64,000 nucleotides of DNA, from the NCBI GenBank assembly GCA_024275415.1, contig JAJRZD010000017.1, forward strand, positions 43,058 to 107,057, given 5' to 3'. This DNA comes from an archaeon. GTDB taxonomy: Archaea; Asgardarchaeota; Thorarchaeia; Thorarchaeales; Thorarchaeaceae. The translations under genes were made by a program, and so were the position numbers. The notes under the pieces were generated by a model, which saw only the letters and a program-made list of their open reading frames with translations, was not told the DNA's origin and ran no database searches. Every line of letters starts with the position of its first letter. Position 1 is the first letter of the stretch. Of the stretch, positions 44,787 through 55,204 are shown one piece after another.

Positions 44787-46487
44787 TTACTCGCCAGGTG
44801 AGGACCAAGGATCCATACCATCACTCAGGAACGGATAAAGACGAGTTGGCAATGAAATATAGCTGCTCTGCTCTTCATGGACCAGAGTGGCTGCAAAATC
44901 CAAACCTTTTGCTTCAAGTTCCTCCCGAATCTTGCTGCGTACCAAGACACTCCTTAATCTGGGTGTTCGCAAGAACGTGACTAGATTCCTGCCATCACGT
45001 GATAACAGGATCCGAGCAAAAGGGATAGCATCTCGGAACCAACTGATTGCCCAGTCTATTTCCTTCTTCCTAGCATTCCTAATGGCAAGGAGAAAGACCT
45101 CCGGAAGACCCGCTAACTCCAGCCTAGGATGGTGGACTACGTCTATGATGCCCGAGTCCATGAAATTCTGCATGAACTTTTGCGGATTCCATCGGTCCTC
45201 GCCCAACCACCTTAGCAGAAGGTGTTGGCTTTCTCTAGAAGATATGTTCCAACACATCCTAGACAGCACAAAGAATTCTTTCCGTGGTGGGATTCCTGCC
45301 ATGCGGTCTGTGAGCGTGCTTCCACACAGACGCGAAAGGGTCTCATCGGGGATACCTTGATGGTTCCAAGGGGCCACGACCCACTCTCCAGACTCTCGCT
45401 TGAACAAGTCGTATCTTATCGAGATCACTTCATTGTCCACCACTACATCGATTGCCCCGTCCGGCAGCGCCCTTGGTCCTCCAGATGACACCGGCTCCAG
45501 ATGTACTTGGACCGAACGGAAGGGTGAAGATGAAAGATAAAACGTCGTCGCATAAGTGGCAATATTGACCGGACCGGGCACACCCGGGAAGAATATGAAC
45601 CGATAACGCAATCCCAATGCGTTCGGGCTCAATATGAACCGTCGAGAGAACATGTGAGTTGGGATATCGGTAGCTGCGGGGACACTGATGTCAAGGAGAG
45701 TGGCGAGGGACTTTGCCGATAATGCATGGAGCACATTACTATGGAGAAGACTTGATGCTACCGTGAACATCTGGGAGTTCCTGAGGAGGTTCATGCCCGA
45801 CCACAATCGCATGATGAATCGTCTATGTGAGTCATTCCAGAGTAGCGTGTCGGGAGTCAAAGTCAATGATGGGACGTATGTCCGGGGTAGTTTCTCATCG
45901 CCTCTCGAATTGACACATGCTATCCATTCGACCTTTTGTTTCAACATTGACACTACGCTATAGATGAAAAGGAGTGCATTGGTAAAGGGGTCAAGATCAG
46001 GCGAAGCAAGTTGGGGTTTGTATTTCCTACGCAGTCCCATGAGCATGATCCTGCCAATGACATAGGCCAGACTATGGCGAGTTTCCAGCTCTGATAGCAA
46101 GTCAGGGTCTGATTTCAGTTTCCGCCTTATCCGTTCGAGATAATCGGGGTCATTCCGGTGCTGTTTCACATACTCCATGAATCCTTCAGGACTGCTATCC
46201 ATCGTTAGGGGGTGGTCAGGAAGCAACGTGTACACCTGAAACCAGAAGGTCTGACCAAAGGGTGTCCTTCCAACCGTGCGGATATCAGGATGGTACTTGA
46301 GGAACTTGTCATATGTCCATCCTTCTTGTCTGAACGGATGTATGTTTCGGGACTTCTCGAACTCGGTAATTGAGAATGCCGGATACCCGTTAGGATATAG
46401 ATGCTTGTCAGCAAGAGATCTCAGTACCAATCTGTCCTGATAGACTCGACTCTTGCTTGAACGCATAACCTCCAGTGGTATCCTCAT
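44787..46487 (-). CDS. Large unknown protein with possible C-terminal regulatory domain
   Basis: 566 residues from ATG 46487 (GTG 46493 possible). Not recognised and apparently cytoplasmic. Its last third has a helical segment (SQHLLLRWLGEDRWNPQKFMQ) and then a ferredoxin-like pattern (LPEVFLLAIRNARKKEIDWAI...FARILLSRDGRNLVTFLRTP). This order matches the end of the protein at 23284-25230. It may be a transcription factor for nearby operons; a 96-bp repeat lies just upstream. All functional statements are inference. Confidence 0.65.
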   Translation of the reverse strand: MRIPLEVMRSSKSRVYQDRLVLRSLADKHLYPNGYPAFSITEFEKSRNIHPFRQEGWTYDKFLKYHPDIRTVGRTPFGQTFWFQVYTLLPDHPLTMDSSPEGFMEYVKQHRNDPDYLERIRRKLKSDPDLLSELETRHSLAYVIGRIMLMGLRRKYKPQLASPDLDPFTNALLFIYSVVSMLKQKVEWIACVNSRGDEKLPRTYVPSLTLTPDTLLWNDSHRRFIMRLWSGMNLLRNSQMFTVASSLLHSNVLHALSAKSLATLLDISVPAATDIPTHMFSRRFILSPNALGLRYRFIFFPGVPGPVNIATYATTFYLSSSPFRSVQVHLEPVSSGGPRALPDGAIDVVVDNEVISIRYDLFKRESGEWVVAPWNHQGIPDETLSRLCGSTLTDRMAGIPPRKEFFVLSRMCWNISSRESQHLLLRWLGEDRWNPQKFMQNFMDSGIIDVVHHPRLELAGLPEVFLLAIRNARKKEIDWAISWFRDAIPFARILLSRDGRNLVTFLRTPRLRSVLVRSKIREELEAKGLDFAATLVHEEQSSYISLPTRLYPFLSDGMDPWSSPGE

Positions 46488-46541
46488 CGCCACATCATAT
46501 CCACATACCTGTTGCAGTCAATGGTTAAAAAAACACCCATC

Positions 46542-46636
46542 CTTGTTAATATTTGAGGTGAAACTTTCGCCAATCGGTATTATTATCGCTTTGTTTATTT
46601 GTATGGGTGCTAAAACCTGATAATTTTTGCAAATAC
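46542..46636 (+). repeat. Intergenic repeat of the 96-bp family, copy 3
   Basis: It starts CTTGTTAATATTTGAGGTGAA, has exactly 61 bases, then TTTTTGCAAATAC, the same spacing as copy 1. Between them it shares AAACTTTCGCCAATCGG-TATTAT positions with copy 2. It lies in the divergent intergenic region and ends 116 bp before ATG 46753. Confidence 0.7.
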
Positions 46637-46752
46637 CAATCAATACAACGCATCATGTTATACAGAAGTCTATCATTCCTTTATCATGGTAAACGAAAGC
46701 TACATGCCTATTGGTTTCCCCTTATACGTGGAGAGATTGTAAATTGCAATTG

Positions 46753-47343
46753 ATGGACATCCAAACACTGGTTCTGGTCAACCTGTTCTTATCCATCCAG
46801 CTCACGCCGCTTGTACTTGTGAGCGTGACCATAATCAGGGGAGTCCTTCTGCTACGAGGTCGGAAACGGGAGTTTGAGGACTGGACGAGAAACCCGTTGA
46901 TGGCGGTACTGTCTATCATCTTCCTTCCGGGAACATTGATCTACATAGGGATACGCTACGCCATCACGAGGCTGGCTCGAATCAGGGTTGACCGCATCAG
47001 CGGGTCAAGCACCTACGGAGAGGTCAACCTCTTTCTCGTCGTCGAAGATCCCCCAAGCCTTGGAATCGTCCTTGTCGCCCTTTATTCGACCTTAGTCCTG
47101 ACAGTCTTCGTAGCACTTACTCTTCTCGTGTTGCCCTTGGCACTAGTGCCCAATCTACCACTCTCGGTTCTCCTCTGGTATGTGGGAGTGGGCACTTTCT
47201 ACAATGCATCCGTCCGCAGCGGTGACGCAAGTCTTGTCCTTTCCTCGCTTCGGGACAACCCACGACGAGGAGCGCTAGAGCTTGTCGCATTCATCGCATT
47301 GCTATACATACTCCAAACACAACTCGTGGTGATGATCCTATGA
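46753..47343 (+). CDS. Four-helix membrane protein coupled to giant surface protein
   Basis: 196 residues from ATG 46753. Hydrophobic segments at about 5-30, 44-66, 105-140 and 176-195. No known motif. Its stop overlaps the ATG of the 2606-residue surface protein (ATGA), so the two are made together; it could help export or anchor the giant protein. Confidence 0.65.
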   Translation: MDIQTLVLVNLFLSIQLTPLVLVSVTIIRGVLLLRGRKREFEDWTRNPLMAVLSIIFLPGTLIYIGIRYAITRLARIRVDRISGSSTYGEVNLFLVVEDPPSLGIVLVALYSTLVLTVFVALTLLVLPLALVPNLPLSVLLWYVGVGTFYNASVRSGDASLVLSSLRDNPRRGALELVAFIALLYILQTQLVVMIL

Positions 47344-50300
47344 AACGCACGCATATCATCCGGATATTCAACGTCAGAGGTACCCGACAAGTAATGGTCA
47401 CTATTGTTGCTATGTTCCTCTTTGTCAACTTTGCTGGCTCTTTGTTCGCACAAGTACCACTGACCGGACATGCTTCAGCCGAGGGGGTGAATGACCACTA
47501 CCCACTGGAATCAACATCCTTCATCCCTTCGGCATCACTCGGAACACCTGCAAGAGTTGGGGAGTATATCATTCTGCGCTACACTGGCCAAAGCACGCCA
47601 AGCAGGGCTACATCTCTTGAGAGTCTGATGGTATCATGGGGGATGATTACCACCACCTATGACGTTACTGATGTCATGGGAAACCCAGAGGTCTTGAGAG
47701 ATGCCCCTGCAATCATTATCGATGGTAGTGTTGGTTCGGACCAAGGGATTGCCATTCCACGAAGCGTCATCATCGCGCTCATTCAGGCTGACAGACCTGT
47801 CATTCTCCTAGGCAATGCGAGCTGGCTCGTTCCAGCTCTGTCTGGGCACAAAGGTCCCCCCATCAAGACTGCTCCGGTGACGACACAGTTCTTTCCAGAT
47901 CACGGAGCAGTCTACTCGGTCTATCCGAACAACATCACGGACGGAGCAACTCTCACCTCTGAGTCATTGACATTACCGATTAATCCTGTCCAGACTGAAT
48001 ATTCTAGACTGGTCAACCTGACATCGAGCAGCAATCCGTCTGTTCTTCCGGTACTCCAGTATCTCTCTTACCGGCTTGACACATTCATCGTGGGATTGGG
48101 AGATCCCCTTCTCTGGACTACAGACGGAGAGATGTTGCTTGAGAATATCATTGCCTACGCCACTACCCTATCAGAATCACCGACAAGCGTGGCGATAGGG
48201 GACACACAATATTATGACACAGTTTCAGGAGGACTTGCCTACGGTCATGTCCCCGAGGTGAAAAACACATACTATGCGGTTCATATGGCATATGACCTAC
48301 TGAGTCCGTCTGAGTTCTCAACATGGGCCCTTCAGAGAGAATCCGTTGTATTCTCCATCCTTTCTGACCTATATGTGGATGAGGGATCCGTTTCTGGTTT
48401 CAAGAAGAACAGATATGCTACAGGGACAGACCTTGTATCGACTGCACAGGGACTCTGGGTCATGGAAACTATGGGACTTGCTTCTTATTTTGTAGAGGCA
48501 GAAGTCATCTCGTATCTCTCCAACGCCCAAGACGCGGATGGTGGGTTTGCAAACGATGTGACGACAACATACCTTGTGACAGAAGCATTGGCGGTCTCTG
48601 GATCGCTTTCGACCGTGAACACCGCCAATCTCATCTTCTGGCTGCACGAGTGCCAGGTCAAATCTGCTGACAGCGGGGACATAGCCACTTGGGGTGGCTT
48701 TGGCAAGAATCCGACAGACGGGAACCCCTCATCGCTCTACACCTTCCAAGGGCTTCTAGCCCTGCAGTTCCTGAATGAGGGACACGACGACCTCAAGACA
48801 GTAGAATGGTTATGGAACCGGATGAATGGTGATGGCTCGTTTGATAATACGATTTCTGACGGTTCAGACCTCATTGTAGGTACTGCAAGTGCCATTGGTG
48901 CGCTGGAACTGTTCTCTGTGCTTGATACAGGGAACAAGTCACAGAGCCTTGGGTGGCTTGCGAACAAGCAACTCCCCTCTGGCGGCTTTGGGAATAACGA
49001 TGCAGATATCGTAGGAAGGACAAAGGACACCGCATACGTGGCCTTGAGCCTTGCGGTTCTTGGGGAGAGCGCGAACCCAATTGCATCGTCCATCATGTCA
49101 TTCATTAACACAATAGAACATGAGGCAGGGTTCGATGGCATGAGGATCATCCCCTCTTTGATGTGGGGTTATTATCTCGGCACCGCAGCAAGGTACAGTC
49201 ACGCGTCAGGCAGCGTCAACATGACCGATCTTGAGAGATACCTTCTGCGATTGACCGACATGAGCATCTATCCGCCATGGTCCAATATCTCAGCATATAT
49301 CACACCAGAATACAGCATAAACCAGTACTGGATGAAGAGCGTATGGACATATCTCTTCGGTGTCGGGATGGCTAATATCACTGGGGTTCAACTTACAAGC
49401 ACAGACTACATCGCCACCTACCTTGTTCAGCAACAGGACTCGTCTGGTCACTTCAAGCCCTACATCTATCCTAGCACACCACACATGCAATACTCGGTCG
49501 CTGCCGTAGAGGCACTCTATCTTCTAGACGCGCTAGATCTCATGTCTTATCGGGCACAGTTGGAATCTGCTGTTCTTGCCGAGTATGCAGCCGGCTCGTG
49601 GTCGGGTATTGGCTGGACACTTGAGCCATTGGCGGGAAACCAACCAGTCATAGATTGGCTCTCCACTCGTGCAGCAGCCCGGTTAGGCATCCTCAACACC
49701 ACGATGGCTGCCGAGATCGCATCATCAGTAATTGGACGACTTCAGTACACAGACCTGTGGGCGTTATCACGTGACGTGGCATCTCTATCTCTTCTTGACT
49801 CCATATTCTCCTCTGACTATCTTGGATACGTCAACAAATCCCAAGTTTTGGATGCATTACGTTCGTCTAGCTTACGTACCACCGGTTGGTACAACACGAC
49901 GTCAGTGTGGCAACCTCTATTCACATCGGGTGTTCTAGAGATGGTTTCGCAGCTGGGACTGCGAACGAATCTCACAGATGCGTTTGGTTCACGAATCACA
50001 GCCACACTGGCGTCACCACCCATTGTCGGGAACAACCTCGATATCGATGTGAACATCGAATCATCCCAGAACAATCATTCCATCTATGTCTACGCCTTTG
50101 GTACTTGGACACTGTTCGAGAATGTGACAAATACAGATACGCTTATTCTCACTGTCCCTGCTGATGCATCGATGCTGGGCCCCCAAGACATCTCGATTAT
50201 GCTATGGGACACTGGGCAGTCCCGTGCTTACGGTCTGGTTCCTACTACGGTCAGCAGTAGCCTGACAGGGAGCATGGTTCTCGATGAAACAATGTTGCTG

Positions 50301-53300
50301 ATGGGCGATAATGTGAATGGCACTGTCACATGGTTCCTACAGGACTCGATTGATGCAGGATTGACCAATATCACAGTCAAGCTCGGTGATCCCCCGACGT
50401 ACAAACAGTGGTACTACACTGATGTGAGCCCGTTCTCATTCTCGGTGCCCACAACTGATTTTGGTGCGGGAACCTACAACCTGACGGTCACGCTTGAAAA
50501 GGACTATTGCGCAACGCTTGTCCTTCAACAGGAGGTCATTATAGATGTGCCAGTTGAGGTCTATTTCCAGACCAATGCCACATTGTCGGGACATGTCCTT
50601 GAGCAGAGTACGATACCGTTTGACCTTCTATTCGTTGGGAACGACAGTCAGGCAGTAGGACAATCCGTGACTCTCATCATCACAGACGAGTACTCGACTG
50701 TTGTGTACACTGATAGCATGGTTTCTACTCCGGGTACGGACAATTTCTTGTGGACGCCATCACAACGAGGGAATTACACATTCACTCTCTCTACTGAGCG
50801 CAACGGCACGATTGAAGCGACACAGACCAGTGGTTTCATCGAGATAAGTGAGGATTCTGCCCTGACATGGTACAACGACGGGACACACGAGCAATATTCC
50901 AATGTCACACTGACAGCATACCTCTCCGGAGAAACTGGGGGTTCACTTGCCGGGAGGAGTGTCCGTGTCATCATCATGTCTCCTTCGTCCTCAACAGTCA
51001 TCGATACTGTATTGACCACGAACTCGACAGGGCATGTATCTATCGATCTCTATCTAGCCGAGAATGGCTTCTACACTCTCAGATGCGAATATGCAGGAGA
51101 GTATCTGATATCACCGACGTTCTCACTGTCCACGATCAACTCGTTCTCCAATACCAGTATCACCCTGTCAGGCGTTGCACCTGAGGGATTGGTGAACCAG
51201 ACATGGGAGATTGCTGCAGAACTGGTCGATTCGCAAGGACTCCCGCTATTTGGGAAGAACGTCACAATCACTATCACGTATCTACCTTCAACTACCGTAT
51301 ATCAAGCAACTCTGACGACGAATGCCACCGGTCACGTATCGCTCCAATGGACATTTCCTGCTCATGGAGCGTATTCCGTCAAGGCAGTGTTTGCAGGCAC
51401 AGCATCACTTCTTGCAAGCAACGTTACAGCCCTCTCGGATCTGTACACACCATCCTCACCTTCTATCACAGCTACATCATCTTTTGAGGTAGGAATCCTA
51501 GGATGGATTCAAGTCTTGGTTGAGGATCATGACGCGAATTCCTTGAACGGTGTGAATCTCTCTTTCGTCGTCAGAGACCCTCTTGATACTGTTATCTATT
51601 CAGCGACAGGCACCACTGTGAATGGACTATACAATTTCACGTTTTTGCCAACAATGAGAGGCGTGAACAGTTACGAGGTTTCGATTGACCGCCAAGGCTG
51701 GATAGAAGGTTCATTCATTGCAGGAACCATCAGGGTGTACGAACAGGTGCAGGTCGTGTTACAGCTTGATGCGCCACCGATAGCAGTAGGCTCTGGAACC
51801 CTGACAATAACAGTATTGGATTCAAGCGGCAACCCAATCCCGTCGTTAACCCTGACGACCGTGAGTACGCTTGACGGGACAATGATTCTTAATGTCACAG
51901 CCATTACTGACGGCAATGGTCAGGTCACCCTGTTATTGAATTATAATGCCATTGGAGCACTCTACATAGCAGTGGACATACCACAGCAGTCATGGCTCTA
52001 TGAGTCACACGTTTCAGATGGCTGGACAGTCCTAGGCCAGACAACACTTGGTATCCCACACAACGGCCTTCCGATTGACCAGGGCACGACCATCGGGTAC
52101 ACTGTCACTCTTTCTGATTGGATGGACAATCCGCTTGCGGGAGGGGATATTACCATCACGATCGAGTTCTCCAATGGCACTCTACTGCGAACCATTGCAC
52201 GGGTGACAGGCACGGACGGAACCTGTGCCTTTGGTCAGACCTATGACCTAGTAGGCGATTTCGTCGTACGTGCATCGTATTCAGGTACTGGGTTGAACGC
52301 TTCTTCTGAATCGTTCATCATTCAACGTGTGACGGTGACTCCTGACCTTGTACTGCTTAGCGATCCGACTGTCCAACTTGGTGACACCGCTGAGTTCCTA
52401 GTTGCCTTGAAAGACAACTATGGTGCGTTCATTGCTGGGAGGTCAATCACCCTATCGGTCAGCATGGACGGGATCACTATCTACGAAACAGTCACTCTAT
52501 CCGAGTCACAGACAATTGCAATACATTGGACTCCGACAGCACGAGGGCTAGCCACGGTGACTCTGCTGCATCAAGGAGATGTGTACTATCTTGAGAACTC
52601 GACCTACAAGACGATATCAGTGATGGAAGTTGCGACAGGTGAAGTCGTCTTCGAAAATGATGTCATCGACCTCTTTGATTCAGTCGTCATCAACTATACA
52701 CTAACGTGCAATGACGCATTAAACGTCACGATCGATTTCACGATACTGGACGCTGATATGTTCCCAATCTGGACACAAACAGTGGTCACTGATGCGAACG
52801 GGCTTGCGACTGTTAACTATATTGCCGATGACGCTTACGGAGTCCTCTCAGTGCTTGTGGCTCCTTCCATCGACCAGTTCCTGATGGGTGCAGATATACA
52901 GGCACTATTCACGGTCAAAACGACTGGAACCCCTGATGTCATATTGGAACCCTACCCTGCTATCGTCTTGAAGCCTGTCAACATCACCGTTAGTGTGACA
53001 GACCAGCTTGGTGGTGGGATTGATGGAATCACTGTCAGTGTTTCTGCTTACTTCCAAGGACAGAAAGTGGATCTTGGCGGTTTCGCTGGCACTGCACGAG
53101 TCGATATCATCGATGGCATTGGCATTGTCACCTTCGTCCCGGAGAGGGCTGGTGCGTACAGCTTCTCGGTTTCCTACTCTGGTGGCAAGATAGTCTACTC
53201 ATTCGATGCAAGCGGTTTTGTGAGGAATGTACATTCTCCCACCTACCTCACATTCGTGTTACTCACTTCAGACCTAGAAACGGGGAACACTTTGAATGCG

Positions 53301-55160
53301 ACAGTGAAGCTTACTGACTATGAAGGAAACCCGATGTCGTTCATGACAGTCCATCTCACTCTGGAAGGTGTGGAATCCACCGATTTCTTGACAGACGAGA
53401 ACGGCGAGGTCTTCTATTCCTCTCTTATGGCATCCGAAGGAACCAAGACCCTTACAGTATCATTTGATGGCTACACAGTATACCTAGCATCATCAAATGC
53501 AACCGAGATTCAAGTCCGTACAGGTACATCAATCACAGCGTTGGTCACGAGTAATTGGGTTCCCATCGCAGCTTCCCTTCCTGTCACGATTTCTGTCCTC
53601 CTTGAGGATGATTCAGGAACCCCACTTGAAGGACGCACGGTCACCATGATGGTCTATCATAACGGGACAGACCTCCTGTGGACTGACAATATCATCGCCT
53701 TTGGACAGGATCCTGAGATACTAAATGTCACACTTCCACTGATGGGCAACTATACCCTCATCCTCGCCTTTGCTGGTACCGATTCCTATTATCCATCATC
53801 TTCAGCCATTGACATATTCGTTATTGGGACAAGTAACATAGAGTTAGAGTTCCCGAACGATATGGATAGATCTGATAACGTTACTGGGATTATCACTTTC
53901 TTGGACGAGATCTCATCACCATTAGTGGTTGAAGGACTAGACATTGAGATTAGCCTGACAGGAACCAACCTTGACAGCCGCTTGGTCTTCGACGAACAGT
54001 CAATCCAACTGCGACTGATGGGACTGGAAGTCGGCAATTACACATTGGATGTTGTCCTACATGAGTCAGCCGTTCGACTGGGTTCTAGCATGTCCTTCGA
54101 GTTCACGGTGTACGCCAATTCCACACTTAGCGTGTCCAACGAGACCCTGAGCGGTATCACGTACGAGGAACACTGGGTCGAACTGCTGCTGGTCGACTCA
54201 CTCGGCGAAACGATAGAGGATGCGACACTGTTCATCAGCCTCTGGGATCCAGATGGTAAGGAGATATACGGCAACATTGTCACATCAGTCACGAAGGTTC
54301 ATTCCGACGATGGTCTTGTGTTGATCACATGGGTTCCTTCAAAAGCGGGGAACTACACCCTTAAGGCACGCTACGATGGGACAGAGTTTACCAAGGGGAC
54401 TGAGTTCGTCCTCACTAGCTATGCTCGTCACGCTACGATAATGGATGCATCGGGTCCGGGGTCAATCCAATTTCCCGACATACCTACTATCTCGATCTCC
54501 TTACAGTCAGGAAACAAAAAGATTGCAAATGCCCCAATCACAGTCCGACTTGTCTTGGGCAATTCGAGTGTGACTAGCTATCTCGTCACGACGGACATAT
54601 GGGGGCGTGCATCATGCCAGCTCGCAGATATCGTGGCAGGGAACCTAACAGTGGTCATCGAGTATGCCGGGAACGACCAGTATATGCCCTCGGAGAGAAT
54701 CGTGTCAATCATTGTGTCCCCCGAGGTGGATGTGGACATCAGCACCACCGGAAACCACTTTCTTGGTGGAAACATCACGATTCACATCTCTGTGGATTTG
54801 CTCGGCGTTCAGGACACGTTCGAAGGCAAGGCTGTTGTTGAGATCAGTCCTCAGTTCGAAGGTGGAGAGGCAGTGCTCAAGACACGTCAGATTGGGTCTC
54901 AAGAGTCGTGGGATATGCAGTTCATTCCATATGCCGAGGGCGAATACGTCATAACCGTCAAGTTGAGCGGTATCCCAGTTATCGGCTCGTTCTACAAGAA
55001 CTTCACACTTACAATCACTCAGCCGGTTCTACAGATAGAGATGGAACCAAGCACAACTCCGGTCATTGGAAGTGGGGTGGCTCTGAGCATCCTAGGCATC
55101 GCCCTTCGAAAGAGGCTTCATGGTGCGGTTGATACAATCGTAGGCGAATGGGACTCCTAG
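47340..55160 (+). CDS. Giant surface protein: alpha-toroid plus many Ig-like domains
   Basis: 2606 residues. A signal/anchor helix at about 17-38 is followed by a Rossmann-like region (70-290), then a terpenoid-cyclase-type alpha/alpha toroid (about 310-830) with repeated DGGF, GGFG and QxxDGSF-type units, as in prenyltransferase/squalene-cyclase repeats and complement-like proteins. From about 860 to 2560 run more than a dozen Ig-like (Big_1/MG-like) domains with the recurring pattern T-DGN/EG-x-[VA]. A C-terminal hydrophobic segment (about 2573-2590) and short basic tail anchor it. Numerous NXT/S sequons support surface exposure. I see no thioester GCGEQ motif, so it is not a true alpha-2-macroglobulin. 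A role in adhesion or as a surface-layer stalk is likely. Confidence 0.8.
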   Translation: MKRTHIIRIFNVRGTRQVMVTIVAMFLFVNFAGSLFAQVPLTGHASAEGVNDHYPLESTSFIPSASLGTPARVGEYIILRYTGQSTPSRATSLESLMVSWGMITTTYDVTDVMGNPEVLRDAPAIIIDGSVGSDQGIAIPRSVIIALIQADRPVILLGNASWLVPALSGHKGPPIKTAPVTTQFFPDHGAVYSVYPNNITDGATLTSESLTLPINPVQTEYSRLVNLTSSSNPSVLPVLQYLSYRLDTFIVGLGDPLLWTTDGEMLLENIIAYATTLSESPTSVAIGDTQYYDTVSGGLAYGHVPEVKNTYYAVHMAYDLLSPSEFSTWALQRESVVFSILSDLYVDEGSVSGFKKNRYATGTDLVSTAQGLWVMETMGLASYFVEAEVISYLSNAQDADGGFANDVTTTYLVTEALAVSGSLSTVNTANLIFWLHECQVKSADSGDIATWGGFGKNPTDGNPSSLYTFQGLLALQFLNEGHDDLKTVEWLWNRMNGDGSFDNTISDGSDLIVGTASAIGALELFSVLDTGNKSQSLGWLANKQLPSGGFGNNDADIVGRTKDTAYVALSLAVLGESANPIASSIMSFINTIEHEAGFDGMRIIPSLMWGYYLGTAARYSHASGSVNMTDLERYLLRLTDMSIYPPWSNISAYITPEYSINQYWMKSVWTYLFGVGMANITGVQLTSTDYIATYLVQQQDSSGHFKPYIYPSTPHMQYSVAAVEALYLLDALDLMSYRAQLESAVLAEYAAGSWSGIGWTLEPLAGNQPVIDWLSTRAAARLGILNTTMAAEIASSVIGRLQYTDLWALSRDVASLSLLDSIFSSDYLGYVNKSQVLDALRSSSLRTTGWYNTTSVWQPLFTSGVLEMVSQLGLRTNLTDAFGSRITATLASPPIVGNNLDIDVNIESSQNNHSIYVYAFGTWTLFENVTNTDTLILTVPADASMLGPQDISIMLWDTGQSRAYGLVPTTVSSSLTGSMVLDETMLLMGDNVNGTVTWFLQDSIDAGLTNITVKLGDPPTYKQWYYTDVSPFSFSVPTTDFGAGTYNLTVTLEKDYCATLVLQQEVIIDVPVEVYFQTNATLSGHVLEQSTIPFDLLFVGNDSQAVGQSVTLIITDEYSTVVYTDSMVSTPGTDNFLWTPSQRGNYTFTLSTERNGTIEATQTSGFIEISEDSALTWYNDGTHEQYSNVTLTAYLSGETGGSLAGRSVRVIIMSPSSSTVIDTVLTTNSTGHVSIDLYLAENGFYTLRCEYAGEYLISPTFSLSTINSFSNTSITLSGVAPEGLVNQTWEIAAELVDSQGLPLFGKNVTITITYLPSTTVYQATLTTNATGHVSLQWTFPAHGAYSVKAVFAGTASLLASNVTALSDLYTPSSPSITATSSFEVGILGWIQVLVEDHDANSLNGVNLSFVVRDPLDTVIYSATGTTVNGLYNFTFLPTMRGVNSYEVSIDRQGWIEGSFIAGTIRVYEQVQVVLQLDAPPIAVGSGTLTITVLDSSGNPIPSLTLTTVSTLDGTMILNVTAITDGNGQVTLLLNYNAIGALYIAVDIPQQSWLYESHVSDGWTVLGQTTLGIPHNGLPIDQGTTIGYTVTLSDWMDNPLAGGDITITIEFSNGTLLRTIARVTGTDGTCAFGQTYDLVGDFVVRASYSGTGLNASSESFIIQRVTVTPDLVLLSDPTVQLGDTAEFLVALKDNYGAFIAGRSITLSVSMDGITIYETVTLSESQTIAIHWTPTARGLATVTLLHQGDVYYLENSTYKTISVMEVATGEVVFENDVIDLFDSVVINYTLTCNDALNVTIDFTILDADMFPIWTQTVVTDANGLATVNYIADDAYGVLSVLVAPSIDQFLMGADIQALFTVKTTGTPDVILEPYPAIVLKPVNITVSVTDQLGGGIDGITVSVSAYFQGQKVDLGGFAGTARVDIIDGIGIVTFVPERAGAYSFSVSYSGGKIVYSFDASGFVRNVHSPTYLTFVLLTSDLETGNTLNATVKLTDYEGNPMSFMTVHLTLEGVESTDFLTDENGEVFYSSLMASEGTKTLTVSFDGYTVYLASSNATEIQVRTGTSITALVTSNWVPIAASLPVTISVLLEDDSGTPLEGRTVTMMVYHNGTDLLWTDNIIAFGQDPEILNVTLPLMGNYTLILAFAGTDSYYPSSSAIDIFVIGTSNIELEFPNDMDRSDNVTGIITFLDEISSPLVVEGLDIEISLTGTNLDSRLVFDEQSIQLRLMGLEVGNYTLDVVLHESAVRLGSSMSFEFTVYANSTLSVSNETLSGITYEEHWVELLLVDSLGETIEDATLFISLWDPDGKEIYGNIVTSVTKVHSDDGLVLITWVPSKAGNYTLKARYDGTEFTKGTEFVLTSYARHATIMDASGPGSIQFPDIPTISISLQSGNKKIANAPITVRLVLGNSSVTSYLVTTDIWGRASCQLADIVAGNLTVVIEYAGNDQYMPSERIVSIIVSPEVDVDISTTGNHFLGGNITIHISVDLLGVQDTFEGKAVVEISPQFEGGEAVLKTRQIGSQESWDMQFIPYAEGEYVITVKLSGIPVIGSFYKNFTLTITQPVLQIEMEPSTTPVIGSGVALSILGIALRKRLHGAVDTIVGEWDS

Positions 55161-55175
55161 GGATTCTGTCATGGG

Positions 55176-55183
55176 CTTAAATA
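55176..55183 (+). promoter_or_regulatory. TATA box of leaderless HEAT-like gene
   Basis: CTTAAATA centred about 25 bp before ATG 55205, the spacing expected when transcription starts at the start codon in archaea. There is no Shine-Dalgarno before the ATG, consistent with a leaderless mRNA. Confidence 0.55.
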
Positions 55184-55204
55184 GAGCCATCAACACATCC
55201 CATC

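Noticed and set aside
47340..55160. Giant protein as a true alpha-2-macroglobulin
   Set aside because: No thioester GCGEQ-type motif and the domain order (toroid before the Ig-like domains) is reversed.
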